Origin: NCEH01 sp040049195
GTDB taxonomy: Bacteria; Pseudomonadota; Alphaproteobacteria; Rhizobiales; Xanthobacteraceae
DNA length: 64,000 nt
Reading direction: 5' to 3' (one strand)
Assembly (NCBI RefSeq): GCF_040049195.1
Contig: NZ_JBDZDL010000001.1
Below the pieces are notes generated by a model. The model ran no database searches and was not told the origin of the DNA. It was given only the letters and a program-made list of their open reading frames with translations. Position numbers and translations under genes: made by a program. Below, piece by piece: positions 17,419 to 25,993 of the stretch (positions within the stretch are counted from its first letter, which is position 1; the number at the start of each line of letters is the position of its first letter).

Positions 17419-17819
17419 GCGGCGATATCGCCCTCGTACCAGGCCCGCGCCACATGGGATTCATGCAGGGTCACCCGCAGCTTGGCGAGCGCATCGCCCC
17501 CCGTGCCCAGCGCGCCGGTGCGCGCGGCGTCCGCCATGCGGTCGAAGATATGGCGGCACAGCACCTCGGTGGTGGTGTTGCGCCCGGCGAATTCCGGCAG
17601 GTCGTCGAGATTGCGATAGGTGAGGGGGCCGAGCACCGCCTTCAGCGCATCGAGGGCGCGGCCGATGTCCACCACCACGCCCTCCGCCGTCAGTTCGCGG
17701 CTGAAGAAGGCCACGTCCACCACGAAGGTGGCGCCGTGCAGCGCCTGGGCCGGGCCGAACAGATCGCCCTTGAAGCTATGGGCGATCATGATGTGGTCGC
17801 GCACTTCCACTGCATACAT
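17415..17819 (-). CDS. 6-pyruvoyl-tetrahydropterin synthase/QueD family, atypical active site
   Basis: A 134-residue protein with the PTPS/QueD T-fold pattern: IMIAHSFKG, ALHGATFVVDVAF, GVVVDIGRALDALKAVLGPLTYRNLDDL, NTTTEVLCRHIFDRM and LHESHVARAWYEG. Family members convert dihydroneopterin triphosphate to a pterin or carboxy-pterin using zinc held by three histidines. Here H14 and H28 are present but the third position is A30 (HGA in place of HGH), and the usual cysteine just before HGH is missing. Either the chemistry differs or zinc binding is altered. Not a normal queuosine QueD. Second gene of the operon, 20 bases after the dehydrogenase. Confidence 0.82.
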   Translation of the reverse strand: MYAVEVRDHIMIAHSFKGDLFGPAQALHGATFVVDVAFFSRELTAEGVVVDIGRALDALKAVLGPLTYRNLDDLPEFAGRNTTTEVLCRHIFDRMADAARTGALGTGGDALAKLRVTLHESHVARAWYEGDIAA

Positions 17820-17839
17820 GAGACAGATGTCCTTGCCGA

Positions 17840-18820
17840 TCAGGCGCTATAGCGCACCACGGTCGCCACCGCATCGGGTTGGGCGCCGAGGATGCGGTCG
17901 AGGGAATGGGGCAGGTCGGCGAAGGCCACCTCGTCGGTGATCAGCGCGTCGAGCCGCGGGTCGGCCAGCAGGTCGAGCGCCTTGGCGAGCCGGCGCTTGA
18001 GGGTCCAGCGCGGCTGGCGCTCCGGCGGCACGGCGCCGACCTGCGAGGAGAGCAGGCGCAGCCGCTTGGCGTGGAACGGGCCGCCCAGTTCCACGGTCAC
18101 CGGCTTGTCGCCATACCAGCTCACCTCCACCAGGGTGGCCGAATGGCCGCAGCAGCCGATGGCGGCGGAGAGCCCTGCCGAGGTGGCGCTGGCATGGAAC
18201 ACCACGTCGGCTTCCGCGATGGCCTCCGGAGCGGCGGCAAACCGCGCCCCGAACGATTCGACGATCGCGCGGCGCTGCTCGCATGGGTCGAGCGCGGTCA
18301 CGTCGGCACCCGGCAACTGGGCGGCGAGATAGACGATCAGAAGCCCCACGAGGCCCGCGCCCACCACCACGATGCGGTCGCCCGCGCCCGCGCCGCTGTC
18401 CCAGAGCGCGTTCAGCGCCGTTTCCATATTGGCCGCGAGCGTGGCGCGGCGGGCAGGCACATCGCGCGGCACCAGCATCGCCTTGTCGGCGCCGATCAGG
18501 AAGCGATCCTGGTGGGGATGGAGCGCGAACACGTCGCGGCCCAGCAATGGGTCCGGCCCGGCGGTGACGCGGCCGACCGCGCAATAGCCGTATTTGACCG
18601 GGAAAGGGAATTCGCCGGACTGCATGGGCGCGCGCATGCAGCCGCGATGCACGGGATCGGTGAGGCCGTCATAGATCATGCGCTCGGTGCCCCGGCTCAC
18701 CGCGCTCCAGGAGGTGGTGATGAGAAGCTCGTCACGTTCGCGCGGGCGCAGCGTTTCGCCCTTGAGCCGCGCGCAGCGCGGGGCGACATACCACAGCGCC
18801 TCGGCATGGATGGGGTCCAC
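17840..18820 (-). CDS. Medium-chain dehydrogenase/reductase (zinc-alcohol-dehydrogenase-like)
   Basis: A protein of about 326 residues of the MDR fold. The N-terminal GroES-like part reads ALWYVAPRCARLKGE..SAVSRGTERMIYDGL..PFPVKYGYCAVGRV, and the Rossmann motif is VVVGAGLVGLLIVYLAA. It lacks the usual catalytic zinc Cys/His-Glu pattern, like the BchC-type branch of the family, so the reaction is uncertain. GTG 18820 is chosen: AAGG lies 7 bases upstream and the protein then matches family length. First gene of the operon with the PTPS-like, glycosyltransferase and methyltransferase genes. Confidence 0.8.
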   Translation of the reverse strand: MDPIHAEALWYVAPRCARLKGETLRPRERDELLITTSWSAVSRGTERMIYDGLTDPVHRGCMRAPMQSGEFPFPVKYGYCAVGRVTAGPDPLLGRDVFALHPHQDRFLIGADKAMLVPRDVPARRATLAANMETALNALWDSGAGAGDRIVVVGAGLVGLLIVYLAAQLPGADVTALDPCEQRRAIVESFGARFAAAPEAIAEADVVFHASATSAGLSAAIGCCGHSATLVEVSWYGDKPVTVELGGPFHAKRLRLLSSQVGAVPPERQPRWTLKRRLAKALDLLADPRLDALITDEVAFADLPHSLDRILGAQPDAVATVVRYSA

Positions 18821-18973
18821 GGTCTTACCTTCGGTGTGATCGGCTGCTTTCACGTCCCTGGCATCTCCGGCCCGCTCGCGAGCTTGTTCCTGGCTTTGGT
18901 GCGCAGCACGTTGTTCCATCATCGCAATCCCGCCGACCCCCTGCCTTGATCCATCCCACCCACCGGAGCCTTC

Positions 18974-20764
18974 ATGAACGTCCGGCCAGAGCCTTCCACC
19001 TTGCTCGCCGACCTCCCCCTCGCCGCCCCAGGCCGGCGGGTGATGCAGCGCCGTCGCCTGACCCTGCTGGCCCTCAACCTCGCCACGCTGGCAGTCGTTG
19101 CCCTGTGTGCGACCCAGCTCGCGGCGCAGAACGGCTGGCGGGCCGTCGATCTGGTGCTGCTCGCGTGCGTGCTGGTCGCAACGCCCTGGAATGCGATTGG
19201 TTTCTGGAATGCCTCGGTTGGTCTTTTTCTTCTGCACGCGCGCCGTGACGGTGTGATGCAGGCGGCGCCGTTTCTGGGCCGCGGTCGCGATGCCCATGTG
19301 TCGACGCGCACGGCCATTCTTATGACGCTCCGCAACGAAGATCCCGAACGGGCGCTTTCACGTTTGCGTGCAGTGAAGGCCGGGCTCGACGCGACCGGCT
19401 TCGGCGGCCAGTTCGATTATTTCCTGCTCAGCGACACCAATCGCGAGGATGTGGCCCGGGCGGAGGAGGCGGCGGTCGCCCGCTGGCGGGCGGAGGCGGG
19501 CAGTGGGCGCATCGTCTATCGCCGCCGTCCGGTGAACAGCGGCTTCAAGGCCGGCAATGTGCGGGACTTCTGCCTGACCTGGGGCAGCGGATACGATTTC
19601 ATGCTGCCGCTCGACGCGGACAGCCTGATGGGCGCCCCGGCGGTGCTCGATCTGGTGCGGATCCTGGAGGCGAACCCGCGCATCGGCATCCTCCAGAGTC
19701 TGGTCGTGGGGCTGCCCAGCGCCAGCGGCTTCGCCCGCCTGTTCCAGTTCGGCATGCGCCACGGCATGCGCTGCTACACCCTCGGCGCCACGTGGTGGGC
19801 GGGGGATTGCGGGCCGTTCTGGGGGCACAATGCGCTGATCCGGGTGCAGCCCTTCACGCTCCATTGCGAGCTGCCGCTCCTGCCCGGCGAACCGCCGCTC
19901 GGCGGTCCGATCCTCTCCCACGACCAAGTGGAGGCGGTGCTCATGCGGCGGGCCGGCTACGAGGTGCGGGTGGTGCCGGTGGAGGGCGAGAGCTTCGAGG
20001 AAAATCCGCCGACCCTGCTGGATTTCATGGCCCGCGACCTGCGCTGGTGCCTCGGCAATCTGCAATATACCCGCCTGCTCTCTCTGCCCGGCCTGCTGCC
20101 CATGAGCCGGTTCCAGCTGGTGTGGGCGATCCTGATGTTCGCGGCCATGCCGGCGGTGCCGCTGGCGCTGCTGCTGCTGCCGTTCGCGGCCATGGACGCC
20201 TCCCCGGCGGTCGGGGCGGGCGCGGCGGGGCTTTATCTCGGCCTGCTGTTCATGTCGCTGTCGCCCAAGCTGGCCGGCCTGCTGGATGTCGCCCTCACCA
20301 AGGGTGGCGCGGCGCGCTATGGCGGGGCGGGGCGCTTTGCGTTTTCGGCGCTGGCGGAACTGGCGTTCGCCTTCCTGCTGGCGCCGATCATGGCGCTGTC
20401 CACCACGCGGTTCCTGGCGCTGCTCGCTTTCGGCCATGTGCACGGCGTGTGGAACGGGCAGGCGCGCGACGCCCATGCCCTGTCCTGGCCTGTCGCCGCG
20501 CGTGCGCTGTGGCTGCCCACGGTGTTCGGGCTGGCGGTGGCGCTCGCCCTGGCGTTTACGGCGCCGGTGCTGCTGCTCTGGACCGCGCCGCTGATCGCCG
20601 GCTGCTGGCTGGCCATACCGTTCGCGGTCTTCACCGCCGATCCGCGCTTCGGCGCGTGGCTGGCCGCCCGGCGGCTGTGCGCGACCCCGGAGGAAGCCGC
20701 CCCACCGGCGATCTTCTGCGCCCTTGCCCCGCCCGCCGCCGCGCCGCGCCGCGCGGCCGCATAA
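18974..20764 (+). CDS. Glucan glucosyltransferase OpgH/MdoH-like (GT2)
   Basis: A 596-residue membrane glycosyltransferase of family 2 resembling OpgH, which makes periplasmic beta-glucan backbones from UDP-glucose. It has two N-terminal helices, a catalytic domain with TAILMTLRNEDPERAL, the acidic LPLDADS, GPFWGHNALIR, LSHDQVEAVLMRRAGYEV and the acceptor-side RDLRWCLGNLQYTRL. At least four or five C-terminal helices follow. It is shorter than E. coli OpgH (about 850 residues) because it lacks the long N-terminal extension. No opgG partner is adjacent. It is divergent from the PTPS-like operon with a 153-base shared promoter region. Confidence 0.83.
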   Translation: MNVRPEPSTLLADLPLAAPGRRVMQRRRLTLLALNLATLAVVALCATQLAAQNGWRAVDLVLLACVLVATPWNAIGFWNASVGLFLLHARRDGVMQAAPFLGRGRDAHVSTRTAILMTLRNEDPERALSRLRAVKAGLDATGFGGQFDYFLLSDTNREDVARAEEAAVARWRAEAGSGRIVYRRRPVNSGFKAGNVRDFCLTWGSGYDFMLPLDADSLMGAPAVLDLVRILEANPRIGILQSLVVGLPSASGFARLFQFGMRHGMRCYTLGATWWAGDCGPFWGHNALIRVQPFTLHCELPLLPGEPPLGGPILSHDQVEAVLMRRAGYEVRVVPVEGESFEENPPTLLDFMARDLRWCLGNLQYTRLLSLPGLLPMSRFQLVWAILMFAAMPAVPLALLLLPFAAMDASPAVGAGAAGLYLGLLFMSLSPKLAGLLDVALTKGGAARYGGAGRFAFSALAELAFAFLLAPIMALSTTRFLALLAFGHVHGVWNGQARDAHALSWPVAARALWLPTVFGLAVALALAFTAPVLLLWTAPLIAGCWLAIPFAVFTADPRFGAWLAARRLCATPEEAAPPAIFCALAPPAAAPRRAAA

Positions 20765-20805
20765 AGGCGGCGAGACCCGCCCAAAAATGCCGTCCGTGTG
20801 AGAAA

Positions 20806-20821
20806 TGTTTCACGTGAAACA
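20806..20821. other. parS centromere site (ParB-binding)
   Basis: The 16-base sequence TGTTTCACGTGAAACA is a perfect palindrome and identical to the widely conserved chromosomal parS consensus bound by ParB. It sits in the gap between the opgH-like gene and the convergent secreted-protein gene. Such sites cluster near the replication origin, so this window may lie in the origin-proximal part of the chromosome. parA and parB are not in the window. I saw no second copy. Confidence 0.9.
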
Positions 20822-20965
20822 TGGACTTAGCGCGGACGAACAGGGGTTTCGTGGATCTTCTCCGCGCCGTTCCGGCGGATGACACCGGCTTTTCGGGCGA
20901 ACGTTCAGCACGGATGAATCCGAAGTGCGGGTCCGGCCGGGCGGCCGGCCAGGCCGAAATGAAAC

Positions 20966-20985
20966 GGGCGCCCCGAGGGGCGCCC
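20966..20985 (-). terminator. Hairpin terminator after the secreted Gly/Tyr-rich protein gene
   Basis: GGGCGCCCC-GA-GGGGCGCCC forms a 9-base-pair perfect stem about 20 bases past the stop of the minus-strand gene, followed on that strand by GTTTCATTTC. The T-rich tail is weak but the position is right. It may also stop plus-strand transcripts. Confidence 0.65.
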
Positions 20986-21007
20986 GCGTGCGTTTTCGGG
21001 TCTGCGC

Positions 21008-23392
21008 TCAGCGGCGGAAGCCGCCGCCGCCGAAGCGTGCCCCGCCACCATAGCCGCCGAAGCGGTCCGCGCCGGAATCCACCCGCTCGTTGCCCCACTG
21101 GCGCGCCTGGCGCTCCTGGTCGAGATTGGCGGGAGCGGCATTGTGGTCCACCGACTGCCAGCCGGACGCGGTGGCCTTGTTCCAGCCCGTGTCCGAGTGC
21201 TGGTAGACGTTGCCGTCATGGTCCGCATAGACGTTGCCGTTGTTCCAGCCCACCGTGTTGCCGGTGCGCTGGTTGGTGGCGACGCCCTTGCTGTCCACAT
21301 TCACCTGGCCGTTCTCGCGGCTGACCGAGGTGGAGGAGGCGTGGGCCGTGCCGGCGGTGGGATTATAGCCGGTGGATTCGCGCGTCGCTTCCTTGTTGCC
21401 GGTATAGGTATTGCCGGTCACCGACGCGCTCGATTGGCCGCGTGCGCCCGTGTAGGGATTGTAGCGGCTGTTGTCGCGGGCGGCGCCGTAATTGCCAGTA
21501 TAGGGGTTGAACGCCGCGGCCGAGCGGCCGGCGAAGTCGGTGCCGCGGGCCGTGGTGCCGGCCCAGGCGCGCGACGACCAGGCGGTGCCGTTGGCGGTCA
21601 CGCCCCAGGAATGGGCCACCACCGCGTCGCCGCCCCAGCGGCCGTAGATGTTGGTGTAGTTGAGATTGGTATAGCCCCAATGGCCGCCCCAGGGACCGGC
21701 GCCCCAATAGGGACCCCAATAGGGGTTCACGGCGGCGCCCCAGGCCCAGCCGGCGGCGAAGCCGAAGCCGAAGCCCACGGTGGCGCCGAGCGCGAAGCCG
21801 GCGCCATAGCCATAGGTCGCCGGGCAGCCGTACCACCAATTGGCGCCGGCATAGCCGGTGCAATAATAGCCGCTGCCGTAGACCACCGTGCCGCCGGGCG
21901 CGACCATCACGCCCATGTAGCCGGGCGTATAGCCAACCACCACGGTCTCGGGCTGCACCGAATAGATCCGCACATAGGTCACGTAATGCACGGGCGAAGA
22001 GACGGGGATCGTATAGATCACGTCCGGCACCGCATCGGCCACCCGCCAGGGTCCGGTGGGCGAGGCGGAGACGAACCACACGCCCTGCGAGACCATGTAG
22101 AAGCGGTTCGAGGACACCTGGATCACCGGCAGCGGCGTGTTGACCGCATATTTCAGGCTGGTGCCGGCGATCTCCACGAATTGCGGCGCGCCCTGATAGG
22201 TGACGCTGCCGCTGGTGGAGCGCTTGACCGTCGCGGTCTGGGGAATGGTGGCGGCGATGGCCGCTTCCTTGGCCTGGGGCGTTCCGGCCACCGAGACCAG
22301 GACATTCGCCTTGGGATCCTGCGGCGAGATCTTGGCGAAATCCGCCGGCAACGCGTCGGAGGCGACGAACGCCCAGGGGCCGCGCAGGTCGGTGCCGCGG
22401 AACCAGCGGCCCGAGATCAGCACGTAATAGGCGTTGTTGGTGGGATCCATGAACACCGCATGGTCGGCATTGCTCATGGAGAGCAGGCCGGTGCCCGCGA
22501 CCGGGAGCATCTGCGGCTGGCCGTTGGTCTGTATCAGCTCGGTCGGCGTCGCGGAGACGTAGATCGCCGGGGGCGGGACGATCGGCTTGCCGTCCTGCGC
22601 CAGCAGGGGATCGGGCGCATTCTGCTTGGCGGCGACCTTGGCCGCGTTCTGGAGCGCGCTCGCGGGCTGGGGCGTCACCACCCAGGTGCTGTCGAGGCTG
22701 CTGGTCTCATACCAGGTGCCGGCGGCCTGGAGGTGGTAGACGCCCTTGGCGTCGCGCAGCATCAGGGGCCGCGTGTTGATGACCCGCTGGAAGCCGTTGA
22801 CGCCGGCGATCGGCTTCAGGTCGGGATCGCCGGAGATCAGCACCAGCACGGTGAGCGTGTCGGTGAAGACGATGCGCGGCGGCGTGTTCTCCACCGGCTG
22901 GGTCTTCAGCGCGGCGATCTTCTGGTTCACCGCATAGCTCGCCTGGAGGTGGTCCAGCGCCACGGTGATGCCGTTCGCCGGCAGGCGCTTGGTGAGCGCC
23001 TCGCGGATCGAGGCCGCCTTTTCGGGCGCGGTGGGCACTTCCACCTTGGTGATGGCGATGGAGTCGAGATGGACGAGGCCCTCGGCCTTGTCCACGGTGG
23101 TGATGGCGGTGAAATCGGCGAAGCCATAGGTCGGCGCCCCGTCCTTGGCGCCGATGGCGACGGCGGCGCGGCCGCCGATCTTGTCGCCTTCCCAGCTGTC
23201 GATCTGCGGCTGGTAGAGCTCGAGCCGGCTGTCGCCCACGTCGAAATCGCGCGGCCAGGCGATTCCCGCGCCCGGCGCCTGGGTTTCCTGCGGGGGCGGC
23301 GGCTGCTGGCCATAGGCAAAGGGCGCTGAGAGCATGGACGCGATGGTCAGTGCCGCGATCGCGCTGGTCCCCTTAAGCCGAACTCTCAACAT
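21008..23392 (-). CDS. Secreted Gly/Tyr/Trp-rich protein of unknown function
   Basis: A 794-residue protein with a signal peptide (SAIAALTIASMLSAPFAYGQ). Residues 50 to about 480 form a globular region with repeated beta-rich units such as YYVLISGRWFRGTDLRGPW and FYMVSQGVWFVSASPTGPW, a short W-G-P repeat. Residues of about 480-600 are very rich in Gly, Tyr and Trp (GYGAGFALGATVGFGFGFAAG). The tail has NPYTGNYG / NPYTGARG repeats and ends GGYGGGARFGGGGFRR. Related proteins in Rhizobiales are often called carbohydrate-binding or autotransporter-like without proof. It is probably cell-surface or periplasmic. Function is not recognised. Confidence 0.7.
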   Translation of the reverse strand: MLRVRLKGTSAIAALTIASMLSAPFAYGQQPPPPQETQAPGAGIAWPRDFDVGDSRLELYQPQIDSWEGDKIGGRAAVAIGAKDGAPTYGFADFTAITTVDKAEGLVHLDSIAITKVEVPTAPEKAASIREALTKRLPANGITVALDHLQASYAVNQKIAALKTQPVENTPPRIVFTDTLTVLVLISGDPDLKPIAGVNGFQRVINTRPLMLRDAKGVYHLQAAGTWYETSSLDSTWVVTPQPASALQNAAKVAAKQNAPDPLLAQDGKPIVPPPAIYVSATPTELIQTNGQPQMLPVAGTGLLSMSNADHAVFMDPTNNAYYVLISGRWFRGTDLRGPWAFVASDALPADFAKISPQDPKANVLVSVAGTPQAKEAAIAATIPQTATVKRSTSGSVTYQGAPQFVEIAGTSLKYAVNTPLPVIQVSSNRFYMVSQGVWFVSASPTGPWRVADAVPDVIYTIPVSSPVHYVTYVRIYSVQPETVVVGYTPGYMGVMVAPGGTVVYGSGYYCTGYAGANWWYGCPATYGYGAGFALGATVGFGFGFAAGWAWGAAVNPYWGPYWGAGPWGGHWGYTNLNYTNIYGRWGGDAVVAHSWGVTANGTAWSSRAWAGTTARGTDFAGRSAAAFNPYTGNYGAARDNSRYNPYTGARGQSSASVTGNTYTGNKEATRESTGYNPTAGTAHASSTSVSRENGQVNVDSKGVATNQRTGNTVGWNNGNVYADHDGNVYQHSDTGWNKATASGWQSVDHNAAPANLDQERQARQWGNERVDSGADRFGGYGGGARFGGGGFRR

Positions 23393-23588
23393 AGGCGTTT
23401 CCCTCTCGCATCATTGCCGCCCCGCAAGGCGAAGACCTAGCATCTCCCACCGCCTGCGTCAGCCGCCGCCACAGCAACGTCCCAGCTTGACGGTCACAAA
23501 AAAAGAGATCGCTATTCAGGCTGCCGCGCCCTAGGTCGGCGCCGGCGGCGGCGGATGCGTGCAGCATCCCGGGCAGGGAGAAGACGAC

Positions 23589-24275
23589 GTGAAGAAATAT
23601 GTCGCGGAATGTCTCGGCACGGCAACGCTCGTGCTTTTCGGCTGTGGTGCGGCGGTGATCACGGGCGCCGGCGGGGCGCATTTGGGAACCTTTCAGATCG
23701 CCTTCGCATTCGGCCTCGCGGTGACCTCCATGGCCTATGGCATCGGCCATGTGTCCGGCTGCCACATCAATCCTGCCGTTACCGTGGGCGTGTGGGCGGC
23801 CGGGCGCCTGTCGACCGCCCAGGTGCCGAAATACATCATCGCCCAGATCATCGGCGGCATTCTCGGCGCCGGCATCCTCTATGTGATCGCCTCGGGCCGG
23901 CTCGCCAGCTTCAGCGTCGCCGAGGGCATGGGCCAGAACGGCTGGGGCGAGGGCTATCTGGGCGGCTACGGGCTCGGCTCGGCGATCCTGACCGAACTGG
24001 TCGCCACCTTCATCTTCCTGGTGGTCATTCTCGGCTCCACCTCCAAGGCGGGCATCACCCAGGCGGCGGGCCTCGCGATCGGCCTGTCGCTGGTGATGAT
24101 CCATATCGTGTTCATTCCGGTGACCGGCGTTTCGGTCAATCCCGCGCGCAGCATCGGCCCGGCGCTGTTCGTCGGCGGCAAGGCGCTGGCGCAGCTCTGG
24201 CTGTTCATCATCGTGCCGCCCATCGGCGCGGCCCTCGCCGGCCTGCTGTTCAGGTTCCGGGTGCTGGAAGACTAA
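23589..24275 (+). CDS. aqpZ: Aquaporin Z
   Basis: A 228-residue major intrinsic protein (six helices) that forms a water channel in the inner membrane. Both NPA loops are present: GCHINPAVTVG near 60-70 and SVNPARSIGP near 185. Selectivity-filter context AFAFGLAVTSMAYGIGHVSG also agrees with AqpZ. GTG 23589 is chosen since GGGAG lies about 9 bases upstream and the protein then begins VKKYVAECLGT like other AqpZ. It is convergent with katA and shares a bidirectional terminator. Confidence 0.9.
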   Translation: MKKYVAECLGTATLVLFGCGAAVITGAGGAHLGTFQIAFAFGLAVTSMAYGIGHVSGCHINPAVTVGVWAAGRLSTAQVPKYIIAQIIGGILGAGILYVIASGRLASFSVAEGMGQNGWGEGYLGGYGLGSAILTELVATFIFLVVILGSTSKAGITQAAGLAIGLSLVMIHIVFIPVTGVSVNPARSIGPALFVGGKALAQLWLFIIVPPIGAALAGLLFRFRVLED

Positions 24276-24284
24276 GCGGCGGCA

Positions 24285-24322
24285 ATAAAAACGGGCGTGG
24301 ATCGCTCCACGCCCGTTTCTTC
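24285..24322. terminator. Bidirectional terminator between aqpZ and katA
   Basis: An 11-base-pair stem ACGGGCGTGGA-TCGC-TCCACGCCCGT (24291-24316) is followed by TTTCTTCT on the plus strand and by TTTTATTG on the minus strand. It lies 15 bases after the aqpZ stop and about 50 bases after the katA stop, so it can serve both genes. Confidence 0.88.
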
Positions 24323-24367
24323 TGCGGTAAGGCTCGCCTCATCCCCGCCGGCACGGCGGGGCGGGGC

Positions 24368-25873
24368 TCACTCGGCGGCTTGCGGGCCCTGGGGCATCTT
24401 CTGCTGCTGGGCGGTCTCGGCGGCCTTGGCGCGCGTCATGTGCTCCAGCGCCTGGCGGACGCCCGCGCCATATTCGGGATGGACCTTGTCGAAATGGGCG
24501 ATCTGCCGGTCGGCGATCTCCTGGGGAATGCCCCACATGGCTTCGGCGAGGTTGGTGAACAGACGCTGGCGCTGGGCGGCGTCGAACAGCTGGAACAGCG
24601 CGCGCGGCTGGGAATAATCGTCATTGCCGACGCGGTGGCTGTAGCGCTCGGCATCGCCCGAGATCTTCAGCGGCGGCTCCAGCAAGGCGGGGTTTTCGGC
24701 CGCGCCGTTGAACGAATTGGGCTCGTAATACGCGTCCGTATTGCCGGTCATCTGCGGGAAGAAGCGCATGGCTCCGTCCTTGTGATAATGATGGACCGGG
24801 CAGCGGGCGGCGTTCACGGGCAGGTGCTCGTAATGGGTGCCGAGGCGATAGCGGTGCGCATCCGCATAAGAGAAGATGCGGCCCTGCAGCATCTTGTCGG
24901 GCGAGAAGCCGATGCCGGGCACGATGTTCGAGGGCGAGAAGGCGGCCTGCTCGATCTCGTTAAAATAGTTTTCCGGGTTGCGGTTCAGCTCCAGCACGCC
25001 GACGTCGATCGGCGGATATTCGCCGTGCGGCCACACCTTGGTGAGGTCGAAGGGATTGTAGCTGGTGTTCTCCGCGTCCAGCTCCGGCATGATCTGGACC
25101 TGCACCTTCCACTTCGGGAAGTCGCCCTTTTCGATCGAGCCGAACAGGTCCTCCTGGGTGGATTCACGGGTGCGGCCGACGATCTCGCTGGCTTCGCCGT
25201 TGGTCCAATGCTTATGGCCCTGCACGGTCTTGAAGTGGAACTTCACCCAGAAGCGCTCGTTGGCGGCATTGATGAAGGAATAGGTGTGCGAGCCGTAGCC
25301 GTTCATGTGCCGCACGTCGGTGGGCAGGCCGCGGTCGGAGAACAGGATGGTCACCTGGTGCAGGCTCTCGGGGGAGAGCGACCAGAAATCCCACATGGCG
25401 GTGGGCGAGCGCAGGTTGGTCTTGGGGTGGCGCTTCTGGGTGTGGATGAAGTCCGGGAACTTATAGGGGTCGCGGACGAAGAACACCGGGGTGTTGTTGC
25501 CGACCAGGTCCCAATTGCCTTCCGGGGTATAGAATTTCAAGGCGAAGCCGCGCACGTCGCGCTCCGCGTCCGCCGCGCCGAGTTCGCCGGCCACGGTGGA
25601 GAAGCGCGCCAGCATGTCGGTCTTGGTGCCGGGCTGGAACACCTTGGCCTTGGTGTATTTGGTGATGTCGCCGGTGATCGTCAGGGTGCCGAACGCGCCC
25701 CAGCCCTTGGCATGCACCACGCGTTCGGGAATGCGTTCGCGATTCTGGTGCGCCAGCTTCTCGATCAGCTGGTAGTCCTGCAGCAGCACCGGGCCGCGCG
25801 CGCCGGCGGTGATCGAATTCTGGTTGTCGGCGATCGGGGCGCCGGCCGTCGTCGTCAGTGTCGGCTTGGTCAT
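24368..25873 (-). CDS. katA: Catalase (monofunctional, clade 3 type)
   Basis: A 501-residue haem catalase that breaks down hydrogen peroxide. The distal histidine is H54 in RVVHAKGWGAFG, the asparagine region GNNTPVFFVRDPYKFPDF follows, and the proximal tyrosine lies in RIFSYADAHRYRLG. Length fits small-subunit catalases, and ATG 25873 starts the typical TTTAGAPIADNQNS leader; further in-frame sequence upstream is not gene-like. It is divergent from oxyR with a 120-base gap that contains a palindrome, so induction by peroxide through OxyR is very likely. Confidence 0.95.
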   Translation of the reverse strand: MTKPTLTTTAGAPIADNQNSITAGARGPVLLQDYQLIEKLAHQNRERIPERVVHAKGWGAFGTLTITGDITKYTKAKVFQPGTKTDMLARFSTVAGELGAADAERDVRGFALKFYTPEGNWDLVGNNTPVFFVRDPYKFPDFIHTQKRHPKTNLRSPTAMWDFWSLSPESLHQVTILFSDRGLPTDVRHMNGYGSHTYSFINAANERFWVKFHFKTVQGHKHWTNGEASEIVGRTRESTQEDLFGSIEKGDFPKWKVQVQIMPELDAENTSYNPFDLTKVWPHGEYPPIDVGVLELNRNPENYFNEIEQAAFSPSNIVPGIGFSPDKMLQGRIFSYADAHRYRLGTHYEHLPVNAARCPVHHYHKDGAMRFFPQMTGNTDAYYEPNSFNGAAENPALLEPPLKISGDAERYSHRVGNDDYSQPRALFQLFDAAQRQRLFTNLAEAMWGIPQEIADRQIAHFDKVHPEYGAGVRQALEHMTRAKAAETAQQQKMPQGPQAAE

Positions 25874-25976
25874 GGCTCGTCTCTCGTTTGCGCTGCCCAT
25901 GAGGAAGCAGCCCTCGGATGGCCCGCACCATGACCCCTTCCGTCGATAAGGACAAATCAGTTTGCATCGGTTCCAA

Positions 25977-25993
25977 GATAAGATTATCTTATC
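25977..25993. promoter_or_regulatory. Palindrome abutting the oxyR start; probable OxyR site
   Basis: GATAAGATTATCTTATC is a perfect inverted repeat (8-base arms, one central base) ending directly before the oxyR ATG. LysR-type regulators, including OxyR, bind ATAG/CTAT-like dyads in the gap to their divergent target. Assignment to OxyR is inference. Its place on the start codon fits autorepression. Confidence 0.6.
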
